A stretch of DNA of 64,000 nt from Plasmodium relictum (lineage: Eukaryota; Apicomplexa; Aconoidasida; Haemosporida; Plasmodiidae), in the NCBI RefSeq assembly GCF_900005765.1, contig NC_041685.1, forward strand, positions 1 to 64,000, written 5' to 3'. Below the pieces are notes generated by a model, which made no database searches, was not told the origin of the DNA, and saw only the letters and a list, made by a program, of their open reading frames with translations. Position numbers and translations under genes: made by a program. This document shows positions 40,747 to 54,700 of the stretch, in pieces. Positions within the stretch are counted from its first letter, which is position 1, and every line of letters begins with the position of its first letter.

Positions 40747-43700
40747 TAATAATGATGACAATAATAATAATAATAGTAGTAATTATAGCGATGATAATAG
40801 TGACTGTAGTAATAAAAAAACTAAAGAAAATAAAATAAAAATAAATAATATTTATAATAATGGTACATATAAAAATACAAAAGAAAATTATTTTCATAAT
40901 TTCAAGTACAACAATTACAAAAAGAAAACAAATAAGGAAGCAATGAATTGTGATTCACATAAAAATGAAGAAAAAAATACAGATTTTAATAAAAATGAAA
41001 ATGATATAGACATAAAAAATATTAATTATAATACTAAAAATGACAATAATATAAAAAACCTCAAAAATTTAAAAGAAACACGCTCAGAAAATGAGATACA
41101 TGATTGTAATTCATTAAAAAGATATTTAAATTATTTAAAAAACTTAGATTATGATATAAAATTTGGTAATGTATACGTAAAATTAAAAAAAAAATTAAGT
41201 TCACAAAACAAATGCCAATTCGAAGTATATGAAGCAGAAATAGTTGCAATTGATAATATTTGTAATTTTTTTTATCCTCATATTCACAATTTTGAAAACT
41301 TTTATTATTTATTAAAAAAAAGTTTAAACAATTATGATTTTCTTAAAATTAGCATGAATAATTATGATTATTTACCACACACTGACATTAATGAAAATAA
41401 CATAAATGACTTTATAAAAAATAGCCAAAATTTTAATCTTATTATAAAAGAATTAATTAATAACATTTTTTGCTCAAATTATAATTTAAAATGTAATTCA
41501 CAATTTTTTAAGAATAGTACAGAAAATAATGATTTTTCTTATACTACACTACTAAAAAATTACTTAACAAAATCTTTAAATAAAGAACATGTATTCCCCC
41601 TAGATAATGAAAATACAAAAAATTATGACAATCACAAATTAAAAAATATTAGTGATCATATAAATTTAAGAAAAAAAAAAAATTGTATTATCAGTACACT
41701 CGATAATAAAAATATTAAAAACGATGTTAATGGTATGCATCATTCTAAAATAGTAAATATGAAAAAGAATAATATAGCTGATAAGAATAATGAAGATATT
41801 AATTCTATTAACAAAGAGAAATTTACAAATATAAATAACTTTTATAATTCATATATTTATTATAATAACATAAAAAATTGTAAAAATAATGTAAATTCTA
41901 ATATTTTTAGTGATAAAAACATTTGTAAAAGTTGTTCAATTATAAAAAACGAAAAAGATATTATTAATTGTTATGAAAATAGTCCTGTAAATTATTTTAA
42001 AGTGAATAGTAATAATATAAATAATAGTGTATATAATAGCATAAATAATATAAATACCTGCATAAATCATGACTACTCTTATATTATAAATGATTCAAGT
42101 GTTTTACCAGATGATAATTTATTATTTAATAAGCAATTTATTATTGGAAATTTAATTGAAGCAATAAAAAAAATCAATTTTTTAAAAAATTTCGGATATG
42201 AATCATTATATGATATTTTAAAAGAGAAATATAACAAATTTTTATTAGAGAAAGATAATATTGAATCAAACACATTATATAATATAATAAAGCATGTAAT
42301 TAGATACAATTATATAAATGATGTTATAAATAATCCATTTACTATTTATCAGAATTCTATTAGAAATATATCTAGTAATAAATTCGCTATTAAAATATTA
42401 AATATTGATTCATGTAATATATTTAAATTAAAGTATAAAATACACAGCTTGCTATCAGAAGGAAAACAGCTTAAAAGTATAAATACTGAAATTTTGAATT
42501 ATTTACGAAAAAAAAATTTATCAAAGGGAAAATTAAAAAATTCTAATAAAAGTGATAAAATAATTTTTGATGAAAATTTTAAATGTAATAATTATGGTTT
42601 AAAGTTAAATAAAAGTTTTAATTTATCAACTAATTCATTTCCATTATGCTATCAAAAATTATATAACGAAAGAAATATAATAGAAAATGTTATAAAAAAT
42701 AATTCTAAAGATATGAATACTAATTGCAACATAGATAATCCAATAAATAACTATCAAAATAATAGTAAAAATNNNNNNNNNNNNNNNNNNNNNNNNNNNN
42801 NNNNNNNNNNNNNNNNNNNNNNNNNNNNNNNNNNNNNNNNNNNNNNNNNNNNNNNNNNNNNNNNNNNNNNNNNNNNNNNNNNNNNNNNNNNNNNNNNNNN
42901 NNNNNNNNNNNNNNNNNNNNNNNNNNNNNNNNNNNNNNNNNNNNNNNNNNNNNNNNNNNNNNNNNNNNNNNNNNNNNNNNNNNNNNNNNNNNNNNNNNNN
43001 NNNNNNNNNNNNNNNNNNNNNNNNNNNNNNNNNNNNNNNNNNNNNNNNNNNNNNNNNNNNNNNNNNNNNNNNGAATAATATAGCTGATAAGAATAATGAA
43101 GATATTAATTCTATTAACAAAGAGAAATTTACAAATATAAATAACTTTTATAATTCATATATTTATTATAATAACATAAAAAATTGTAAAAATAATGTAA
43201 ATTCTAATATTTTTAGTGATAAAAACATTTGTAAAAGTTGTTCAATTATAAAAAACGAAAAAGATATTATTAATTGTTATGAAAATAGTCCTGTAAATTA
43301 TTTTAAAGTGAATAGTAATAATATAAATAATAGTGTATATAATAGCATAAATAATATAAATACCTGCATAAATCATGACTACTCTTATATTATAAATGAT
43401 TCAAGTGTTTTACCAGATGATAATTTATTATTTAATAAGCAATTTATTATTGGAAATTTAATTGAAGCAATAAAAAAAATCAATTTTTTAAAAAATTTCG
43501 GATATGAATCATTATATGATATTTTAAAAGAGAAATATAACAAATTTTTATTAGAGAAAGATAATATTGAATCAAACACATTATATAATATAATAAAGCA
43601 TGTAATTAGATACAATTATATAAATGATGTTATAAATAATCCATTTACTATTTATCAGAATTCTATTAGAAATATATCTAGTAATAAATTCGCTATTAAA

Positions 43701-46700
43701 ATATTAAATATTGATTCATGTAATATATTTAAATTAAAGTATAAAATACACAGCTTGCTATCAGAAGGAAAACAGCTTAAAAGTATAAATACTGAAATTT
43801 TGAATTATTTACGAAAAAAAAATTTATCAAAGGGAAAATTAAAAAATTCTAATAAAAGTGATAAAATAATTTTTGATGAAAATTTTAAATGTAATAATTA
43901 TGGTTTAAAGTTAAATAAAAGTTTTAATTTATCAACTAATTCATTTCCATTATGCTATCAAAAATTATATAACGAAAGAAATATAATAGAAAATGTTATA
44001 AAAAATAATTCTAAAGATATGAATACTAATTGCAACATAGATAATCCAATAAATAACTATCAAAATAATAGTAAAAATAATATTATTATTAACAGGGATA
44101 GTGTTATTAATCATAATTACAACAGAAGCGATAATAATATTATTGGTATCAAAAATATTAATAGCAAAAATGCCAATAGCGGTAATAGTAATATAAACAG
44201 TATTAATGATAGTCCTAGTGATGATAATAACAAACCAGTTTATTCAAATATTACTGGAAAGTTTTCTAATGTAATTAATAGCAGTAAATTTCCTTTTGTT
44301 TGTAAGCAATGCTTAAATATATTTTATGATAAAGAAATTATTTTATTAGATAAATTGAATACAAATCTAGATATATCCATTTTTAATAAAGATTTTGAAA
44401 TGAATAACAAAAATATTATTTGCAGTGATAATATAAAAAAAGACAGTAAGAATATTGAAAATTTTAATTATACAAATAATAAATGGAATGTAAAGGTAGA
44501 TGATAATTTGGCAGCAAATAAAAATATACCTGAAGTAAATAATAAAAAGAAAAATAAAAAGGACAATAATGAAAATTTGAAAAAAAAAAAAAGTAGTAAC
44601 GAAAATATAAATATAAGAAAAAAAGTAAAAAATGAAAAAATAAAAAGAAAACAAAAATGTAATAATAATCAAGAAAAAAAAATGAAGAATAATAAGGATC
44701 ACGATAAATCTTCCAATAAAAAGGAAACGAAATTAATAATTAAAAATATTGGCAAAAAGAAAAAAAGGAGATTAAATGTAAAAAAAAAAAAAATAACAAA
44801 AAATAATATAAAAAAAAATTATAAAGAGTGTATGAATGAAAAAGAAAATATGCAAATTAATTATGTTTCAATGAATCCTCATTCATGCAAATTCATACCA
44901 TGTAAACTTCCATCATATAAAACATCACCGTGCAATTCAATGTCTTATAATCCAATTTCATGTAGCTGCATGTCTGAAAATTATAGATCATGTAATTATT
45001 TAATTAGTAATTATATTTCTTGTAATTCTTTTAATTTTTTTATAAATAACTTGAAAAATATTAAATTCAATGTATGCAAAAGTTGTGAAGAGGAGAAAGA
45101 GAAATGTGAAGAGTATATAACAAAAGAATTAAAGAAAAATTATTCAAATTCAATTCCTAAATATTTATGGTCATCTATTGGAGTTACAAAGGATAATGAA
45201 GATGTTTTAGGAGTAGCAATGCAAATGATTGAGGGTTGCACTTTAACATACATTATTCAAAAATTAAAAGGAACAGATAATGTAAATTATGGTTTGTTTT
45301 TATTAGATATTTGTAAAAAGTTAGTCAAACATTTAATGATAATATGTGAATCAATTGACAACCCTATTATTAATTGGGATACAAAACCAGGTAATATTAT
45401 GATTGAATATGAAATGATAAATTCAAAAATTTCTTGCAAAAATGTTACTATTATAGATATAGGGGATGCATTACCAGGTAGAAGTTTTTTTTTCCCTACT
45501 AATCCTTCATATTATGAAAAAATAAAAATTAATAACGTTCAAAAAAATTTCAATAATTTTTTGTATTATGTAATTTGTACCAAAGGATATTGCTCTCCCG
45601 AATGTGCTCTTTTGGTTTTTTTATTATCATCACTAAACAAATCTGATCAATTTAGAAAAACATGGTATGGTTGTGACTCAGATATTTATCATATCAATAA
45701 AACCAAACAATTGAGAATCAAGTACAGATGGAAAAAGTTATTGGAACTTTGTTTTATTCAAGCAATTGTCAAAAAAAAGGAACATCTTATTCATGAAAAA
45801 TCATCGAATCAAATATATCAAAAAAATAGTTGCGTCAGTACAGATAATAACATTTCTACTCATGTAGCTAAAAACACTGATAATAAAATAAATTGTTCTC
45901 AAAAAAATAGTATTTGTCCATATATATTTTATACTAATACTAATAATTATAAAGATGATTATCATAATATGGATTGTTATCAAAATCATTGTAATAATTT
46001 GAGTAATTATAAAAAAAACTATGATAACGATAATATGAGTAAATATAAAAACAGTTATAATCATATGAATGATTTTAAAAAAATTTCTGTTAATAATATG
46101 AATTCTCATAAAGATGATTATAATAACATTTTAAACGAGAATACAAATAATTTCAATGATAATTGTGAATTTAAAGGATCTTTTTTGAAGGAAACAAATA
46201 ATATTTTTAATTCTAATTTAATCCAAGATGAAAGATTAAAAAAGAAACAAAAAAATGATGATTTAAATGATGTCTTAAAAGATTATTATTTAAACAAAGT
46301 GTGTACACATGATATAATTGATAATGGTTCCAAAGAGCATTACTCAGATAGTGAAGAAATAAAAGAATATTTATACAATAAAGAATTAGAAAAAAAGGAA
46401 ACAGAAAATAAATTAATTGACTCTGAAAAAAAGAAGAAAAAAAAAAAAGAATATGAAAATTTAAAATCACCTAATATTGATACATGGATAATTAAGTTTA
46501 CTACAAAAACAACAATTTTCAGTGTTGGTTTAGTACTATGTCAATTATTTGGAGGCCAAAATTTGTTAAATATTGTTAACAAAAATGAAGTAAAAGTAGT
46601 TGATATATTGTGTGAGTGGAATTGTAAAAACAGTACTAACATATATTCAGGAGAAAAAAATATTACTATCAAAGATCTACTGCCAACTAAAGGAATATTT

Positions 46701-46868
46701 TCTAATAATATATGGAAAAATAAAATTAAAAAAATAATTAAAAAATGTTTACAATTCATACCATCTCGAAGATGCACATTTGAAGAATTATATACAGATT
46801 TAAAAAATTTTAAAAAAGAATTTGAAGAATATTATAATTTAAATGACTCTTCTACTATTACTTCATAA
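34460..46868 (+). CDS. Giant Asn-rich protein with C-terminal divergent protein-kinase domain (split by a false gap)
   Basis: The frame is open from 34460 (first ATG; the upstream in-frame sequence has only TTG) to 42772 and again from the repeat after the N run to the stop at 46868. Removing the duplicated 1,306 bases keeps the frame and gives about 3,700 residues (numbering below). Residues about 350-1000 are Phe/Tyr/Ile-rich, possibly helical repeats. A poly-Asn tract lies near 2055-2095. A possible kinase N-lobe has VYVK (Lys2241) with EAEI. The C-lobe has NWDTKPGN (Asp3205, Lys3207, Asn3210, catalytic loop), DIGD (Asp3231, in place of DFG), SPE (3277-3279, in place of APE), SVGLVLCQLFGG (helix F, about 3586) and CLQFIPSRRCTFEEL (about 3661). 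About 300 low-complexity residues separate SPE from helix F. The key Asp, Lys and Asn residues are kept, so activity is possible though HRD is altered. I cannot assign a kinase group; FIKK is not indicated. Confidence 0.82.
40633..40746. repeat. (AAC/AAT)n microsatellite encoding poly-Asn
   Basis: An AAC-rich stretch leads into about 25 pure AAT codons, inside the giant gene. On the other strand and in other frames it gives long artificial poly-Ile, poly-Leu and poly-Val frames that are not genes. Confidence 0.95.
41767..42772 (+). repeat. First copy of a 1,006-bp exact duplication ending at the gap
   Basis: Bases 41767-42772 reappear as 43073-44078 (offset 1,306), with no difference that I could see by line-by-line comparison. 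It ends exactly where the N run begins. Confidence 0.93.
42773..43072. other. Assembly gap (300 N)
   Basis: A run of exactly 300 undetermined bases, a round number suggesting an estimated or default size. It is flanked by overlapping sequence and is therefore probably not a real gap. Confidence 0.97.
43073..44078 (+). repeat. Second copy of the 1,006-bp duplication, starting at the gap
   Basis: Identical to 41767-42772 as far as I can compare, beginning at the first base after the N run. After 44078 the sequence continues as new coding sequence in the frame of the first copy. Confidence 0.93.
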
Positions 46869-48706
46869 TATTATTTTTCTGTAGATTATGATATATTATT
46901 ATAGAAAATATGCATGAATATATTTGCATATTCATTTCTTGAATATATAAATAAAATACAGCTTAAAAAGTATTTTAATTGAATATCATAAGACTACATA
47001 TAACACATTTTCATACATATACTAATAAAAAATAATATAAAAAAAAATTAAAAATAAAATTAAACTGACTGATATAAAAATATAATAAAAATAAAAAAAA
47101 GAAAAAAGAAAAAATTAAATGAAAAAAAACTAGATTAAAAAAATACAATTATAGAATTAATATGTAAAGATCATAAAACAAAGCAGAAGTTTATAAAATT
47201 AAATAGTAGCTTTAAAAAATTAATCCAGTAAATTTTAGTTAAATCAGTAAAGGTTAACTACAATTAGTTATTTGTTTCATTGATTATAATTAAATAAACG
47301 ATCATAAGAAACACAAGGTAGTAAATTGTAAAATCTTATGCTCCAAGAAATGAAAATTTCTTTACCTTTTTATAATAATAAATTAATATTTTTATTTCAT
47401 TTTTTTTAAGTATTGGGATTAAGATTTTTTAAATATTTTATTTTTATCATTTTTTTTTTTTTTTTGTTACCATATTTTGTATAATTTTTATATCATTGAT
47501 AAATTTTTATTGCATATAGATTCCCATATAAGTTAAAATTTAATTTCTAAATATAATATTTGCATTTTTTATATTAAATCATTTTCTACTATTTTTTATG
47601 TCGCATTTTTTTATATATTCCTATTTTCTTATTTTCTTATTTTCTATTATAAATATAAGCAATAAGTAAAATATACAATATATAAGTTATTTTATGATAA
47701 TGCTTTTTTTTTTTTTTTTTATATTAGAAAAATATTTTAAAATATTCTTCTTCATAGAAAAAATTGTTATTTTATAAAGATAAAATGAGTATACATTCAT
47801 TATTTTTTATATTTTGCATATTTTTAAATACATATGCATAATTATTTTTGTCATGGAATTAATACATTTAAAAATATTTTTGTCTTTTTTCTCATAATAA
47901 ATCAAATGTTTTTGATTTTTTTTTTTTTTAAATATATGGTAGTCTATTATTTTTTTCAACTTGATGAATGGCATTGTTTTAAATATATATACATATATAT
48001 AATTTTTATATGCATATATTTTTATTTTTTATGTAAACTTAATATTGTAATTTTTTTTTCATCTTTTGAAATACAAATCTAAAAAATTAATTTACGTTTA
48101 AAATAATAAAATTAGAAAAGATAAATTTACTCTATTTCAAGTATTTTACTTATTAAAATTACTACGGATATTTCATTATACATTATGAAAAAAGTAACTT
48201 GAAGTTTAGAAGAATGTGTAATAAATATAAACTTACTTTTAATATAAAAAACAAAAATTACTACAAAAAGCAAAATGAAGGAAAATTCTAAAGCTGTATA
48301 AAATTTTAAGTAATATATATTACCAAGATTTCCGAAAATAATATATTGATCATATTCTTTTTATAATAAATTTATGGCAAATTATCTCATAGAACTTATT
48401 AAAAAGTAAAAGTTAGTAAACAAAATTACGTAATAAAATAAATTATAATAAAAAGAAAAAATTTGTAAGAAAAAAAATAAATATGAACAAAATATATAGA
48501 AAAAAAATCTATTAGAAAAATAAATATAACAAAATATAAAGATAAAGAAAGAAATAAAAAGTCAAAAAAAAAAGAAAAAATATATAGGAAAGTATACAGA
48601 AGAAGAATGGAATAAAATAAAAAGGCAAAAAAAAAAAATTGAACGTCATATACTAAAAAGAAATATAATAGGAAAATTTTTTTTTTTCAATTTTTTTTTA
48701 TTTATA
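46869..48706. other. Convergent intergenic region (kinase-like gene / helicase 3' ends)
   Basis: 1.8 kb with no credible gene. An open frame at 47834-48082 is Phe/Ile/Tyr-rich and follows T tracts, so I treat it as chance. Confidence 0.6.
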
Positions 48707-51700
48707 TTATTCTTTCTTTATATGTATAGAATTAATTGATTTAAAATATTTTTCTAAAACCCCTTTTAATGTATTCAAAGATGTATAAAAAACATCTGAT
48801 GATAACATAAGTCTTTCCTTTTTTATTTCGTAAAAGAAATGTTCTATATTCTTTAATGAATGAATAAATCTATCCAATATATACCATGTATATTGACCTA
48901 AGTTATTTTTATTTCTTATCATATCATCTTTTCCATGTAAATAATAATCTAAAATATATGAATTTTTTAAATTAATTGTTTCCTCTTTTATTAATCCATC
49001 ATCAAACTTATAAAATGAAACACAATTTTCCATTATATCCGGAATCATATTCTTTTTTATTTCTAAATCATTTAACGATGTGTAAAGTAATTCATCTAAA
49101 TTTTCAAAATCGTCATACTTGTACAATGATGCTAAAAATGGAGATCTTACTTTGTAATTATGTACCTATGAAAAAAAAAAAATTAATTTTTGATTTTTTT
49201 TTTTAACTATTTCTTATACACATATATATATATTTATTGATTTATTATATTTTTTAATTTATTTTTTCTTATTTATTTTTATATTTTTAATCTAACCTTT
49301 GAGAGATAATAGTTAAAATAAGATGATTGATTTTTAAAAAAAATTTCATTTAAACTAAGTGATGGGTGCTGATCAAAAATATACAACTGTGTATATGGTA
49401 ATAAATATGTTTTTTTTTTGTTCAACAAATTAAATTTAATTAAAATTATTAAAGAATAATTAATTAAATATTTTAATACAATATTTTCAAAATTCTTTAT
49501 ATACTTTTGTATAGGTTTGGGTAATTCATGTAATAAAGGAAAATAAACTGAACTAAATAATTCTAATTTATTCTTCTGGTTATAATTTATTAGCACTTTT
49601 ACTAAAGATATTTTATTTTCTTTTATTTTATTAATAAAATGAGACAGAATAAATAATAATATAAATTGGCTTCTTGATAAATCATCTACAATTATATTAC
49701 GAGAATAATTTTTTTCATATGTTATACAATCAATTATTTTATTTAAAGGAACAGATGTAGAAGATGACAAAAATGTGCTATCTCCTATGGCATTATGCAC
49801 AACTTTTTTTATTAATATATAAGTTAAAATTAAATTGTTATCACACTCTCTTTTTAAAAATATAGATAGTTCTGTTAAATTAATTATATTACATTCCTCA
49901 TCGAGAGCTCCAATTTCAATAAGAATATTTATAAACATAAGAAAATGAGTTTTTATCATAAAGCATAATTCTTTTAATTTCTTTTCATTATCACAATTAT
50001 TTTTATTTTTTTGCTTATTTGTTATAAATTCATATAATAATTCGTTATATTCATATTTTCTATTAATAAACTTTGATAATGCATTTTTTTCTTTATATTG
50101 ATTAAATTCATTTTCTATGAAATTTATATACTCCTTTTCTTCTATATTAACATTATCATTATCTCCATTTATTACGTCCCCGTTAAGAGTACAGTTTATT
50201 CTTACCTCATTATGTACATTATTATTTAAACTAGAGGTAGTAGTGTATGTGCTAACATTTTTTATATTTCCATCTTGTTGAATTATTGATTCTTTATTTA
50301 TATTATTTAACTCTCTTTTTTTTAAATTATTGCATTTAGAAAATTCTTTTTTTGATTTATTATTATAAATTTCCTCCTGAAAAGAATTTATATAATACAA
50401 TGAATTGTAAAAAATACTTAATATTCCATTGATTCTACTAAAATAATTTACATTAATACTTCTATTTTTTTCAAAAATCTCTTCTTTTTCAGCAACTGTT
50501 AATGTAATGTCCTTTTTTTTTTTTTTATTAGGTTTATTAGCAATTGATTTATTTCTATTACTATCTTCTATTTCTCTTTTTTTTTTCAAACAATTATATA
50601 ATAGCATACTTCTGCAAATAGATGTGAAATTTACAGAATACGATCCTGATAATGTTTGCAAAGGAGATATAATTAATCTTCTTAAATTTTTAAAGTTAAT
50701 GTTCCATATGATAATATTACCATACAAATCAAAACCACGCCTTCCTGCTCTACCAGATGTTTGTTTAAACATAAGAGAGTTTAATTCTAATGTATGTCCA
50801 GCAAAAATAATAGATTTACATGGTATATTAATACCTAGTGATAAATTTTTATTACTAAAAATAATTTTAATATATCCTAACCTAAACAATGATTCAACTA
50901 TAATAGTAAATTTATATGGCAATACTTCATAATGCAATCCTATTCCCCTTTTTAAACCTTCAATTAATATAGATTTGTATTTTCTTCCTTCAATTGCCTT
51001 TTCTGCATCTTTAATTAAATCTTCAATTTCAGATACGTAATTATAATAAACTTTTCTATTACAAAAATAGAAGTCTCCATCATATTCTTCCGAAATATCA
51101 AGGGGAGGTTCAGGAATTTCATCTTCATTTAACATATCTAAATATTTCTTATCTATATCCTGTTCTATTCTTTGATTTCTAGATACAGTTTTAATTTTTA
51201 ATAGCATTTCTCTTTGCTTTAATAAATTTTCATATTTTTCTTGTCTTAATTTATTTTCCATTTTTGTGTTAAAAGTTTTTTCGTCATCTCCATAATATTT
51301 ATCATGTTGTCTTTTCATTAATTCATTAATTAAATTTATAGTCATATCTTCTAATTCTTTTCTTTCAAAATTAAATACAATACATGGCAAAAAATTAATA
51401 TCCTCTAATTTCTTCAAAAGCTCAATTAATTTATCACTATTCAAATATTCTTGTTCAATATTTACAGTTTCCGTATATTTCACTAAATCATTGGATTTAT
51501 TTAGGAAAAAATTTTCGTCTAATATAGCATTTTTATATAATTCTTGAAAAAGTTGCTGCTTAGGAACATTTTCATTTTTTGTACTTTTATATAAATGTTT
51601 GGTAGTATTATTATCATTTAATAACTCCCTTTTATTTTTTTCATCGTCTTCTTTTGCATTATCCTCTGACTTTTCTTTTTTTATGCATTCAGTATTTTTC

Positions 51701-54700
51701 ATATAATTAGACAACAGTAAATGTATAAGCATATCATAATCTGAATTATTAATATAGTTATTTTGTATTAAATAAACTATTGTTTCTTTTACACTATGCA
51801 TATAATATATAAACTGTTTTTTATTTATACATCTAGTATACTGAAAATAAAAAGATGGCTCCAAAAATTCTACAAGATTATAAAAATTTTTTTTTTTTGC
51901 TAATTCAAATAATATTTTTACAATTTCATATATTTCTCGAGGATTACAATAAAAATCTTTACTAATACCTTTATATAATATATCCCTAAAATTTAAACAA
52001 GCCAATGGATTTAAATGATGTAAATTTTTGTTTGTGTATACATATAAAATTAAATCAGAATATCTTTCATAAAATTTTATTAAATGGAGATCTTTCGAGC
52101 TTTTTCCTTTTTTAACTAAAACATTTTTTAACCATGAGTAAAAATACTTTATATTACCAATTGTAGCTGATAATGCTAAAAAGGGGCAGTTACTTAAATG
52201 AATAATATTTTCAATTTGTGTACCGTAGAATTCTTTATCTCCTATACAATGAATTTCATCAAAAATTATATATTCTATTTTACTGATAAATTTTGAAACA
52301 TTTAAGCTTTCATATGAATCATTAAAAGAATAATAAGATAATAAAATGTTCTCTAAGACACTTGGTAAAATAATAATTATTTGAGCATCTAATGCCTTTT
52401 CTTCAGCATATTTATCAGTCATATATGAACATAATTTATTTCCACTATATTTTGAATAACCTTTTGTGCTAAATCTTCCATTTACTTCATGATATATTTG
52501 TAAAGCCAAAGTATCATTAGGTGCTACATATACAACTACACTGTCATTATTTAATCTTAGCACTTTATCCATTACATAATAGCAAATGAAAGTTTTACCA
52601 CTACTTGTGGGACAAGAAACTAAAATACTCTTTCTTCTATCCACTAAATTTAAAATATTATATTGCCATGTATCTAAAGTAAATAATACACGTTTATCTA
52701 TTATATTACCCGTTGTTCTATCTAATAAATAATACATATAATATAATTGAAATTCATGCTCCTTTTTCTCATCGATTTTTAATTCACTAAAATTTTTTAC
52801 TTCTTTTATTTTGTATTTATATATTTCATCTAATTCTTTTCTTTTGATTTTTTTTAACTCAGGAGACTTACATGATGTAGTTGAAGAATTATCATCATCG
52901 TCACATACTTTATTCTTATTTCCTTTTTTTATTTTATTTTGATCTTTTAGCTTAATTTTTTCCTTTCCTTTTATTTTATTTTTTTTATTAGTACTATTCT
53001 TTTCTTCTACTTCGTCATCTTTTGATTCATCAATAGCTTGCTTTTTTATTTTTACATATTCTTCAAATAAGTTATAACTACTATTTTTAAAACCTAGGGA
53101 TAACAAGACTGTTTGTAGTTGTAAAATATCTTTTTCTTTTAAATTTGCCTTGTATTTGTTAAAAATTTCATTAGTTAACTTATAAATTAATATAACGCTT
53201 TTAATTGCATCTGATTTTTGTTTATTACTCTTCAAATTTTTTAATTTCGTATACATTATTATTCCAAACATACTATTTAAAACTTTCATACTAATTTTTA
53301 TTTGAAGATCAACATTTTTAATTAAATTCGTAATGTTATTAAAATTGTAAACATCTACTAATCTGTTAAATCCTGATATTATATCAAGAGACCATGTATT
53401 CATTTCTTCATAATTATTGTCACTACTTAACTTATTAACTTTTGACTCCAATACATTATATCGTTCTAAATCTACTTCATACGTTTTTTTTTCATTTGTT
53501 AATTCCTTTTTTTTTAATATTTCATCTTTTTTTCTTAAGGAGTTCATATTTGTTTTTGTATTTTTTTTTATTTTTTCTTTATGTAATTTTTTACTAGAAT
53601 CCTTATTATCTACATCTATATTTGATTCAGTTTCTATTTCACTCTCTTCATCTATATTATCCTCAATTTCAAAAATTTTATCTTCTTTCTTTTTATCATC
53701 TTCTTCACTATCTTCTTCAATTGAGATATAAAATAACCTTTTCATTTTAGATAATATAAATTTTTTTTTTTCTTCATCTTTTAAATTGCAATAGTACTTT
53801 TCTATATGATGGAAGTAATATTTTAACCATGGATGATTTTCGGATATAACTATAGGATGGTGCAATGAATTAATATAAAAGTATTTTGCAATTATTGCTT
53901 TTCTTCTTTCTTCTTTCTGTTGATACCTTAAGATATATTTTTCATCCTTTTTATTATCTTTTAATTTATTTATGTTGCTAGATGATAATTTCATGTAACT
54001 CCTAAAAATATCCATTATGCTCTGTCTTTCTGAAATATGTAGCATTCCAGAAGATTCAAAAAATTCATTATCATGTCCTAAGCATTTATTTAAAAAATTA
54101 ATTTTAAGGTATATTTTCTTATCATCTTCTAATTCATGATCATTTACTAAATCCTTCAAAGAAAAAAAAGTTTCTATAAATTCATTTTTAACTTTATTTA
54201 AATTAATAGAAACAACGTCACGATATTTGGAATTTTCTTTTTTTCTAAATTCATTTTTCCCATTACTTATATCAGCTGATTTTTTCTCATTTAATTCTTC
54301 AACTTCATTAGTATTGTCATTCATTTTATTCAAACCATTCGTAAAATCACATAATTTGTGTTTTTGCGAAAATTTTATATCATCTTTTAAAAAAGAAAAA
54401 TCAACCGGAAAAAAAGATATACTGCCATCAGATATATTCTGAAAATGTTTTTCAAAAAAATCTCTACTCTCAAAATTAAAATCTTCATAATCAATTACAA
54501 ATGTATTTTGATTTAATTTAAAATAAATGAAACTTATTAAATTATGAAAAATTGAAGCATTAAAAAAATTTAGTATATCAGAATTTTTTACATTCTTTAA
54601 AACGTTGCAGTAAGTATCATTCTGTAGAATTCTCAAAATAAAATTATAAATACTTAAGTACATACTTACATATGAGTCTACAGCTGATTTTATAATTTCT

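Noticed and set aside
40463-40897. Long poly-Ile, poly-Leu and poly-Val frames on both strands
   Set aside because: They are artefacts of the AAT/AAC repeat in the giant gene read in other frames.
42659-43120. Frames crossing the N run
   Set aside because: They exist only because undetermined bases cannot create stops.
47834-48082. An 82-residue plus-strand frame between convergent genes
   Set aside because: It is Phe/Ile/Tyr-rich translation of T-tract sequence within a likely 3' UTR region, with no homology cue.
49279-49296. Helicase ending at the stop just after exon 1
   Set aside because: A good donor lies at 49296 and a matching acceptor before 49165. The spliced frame supplies the family's conserved C-terminal segment, so the stop is intronic.
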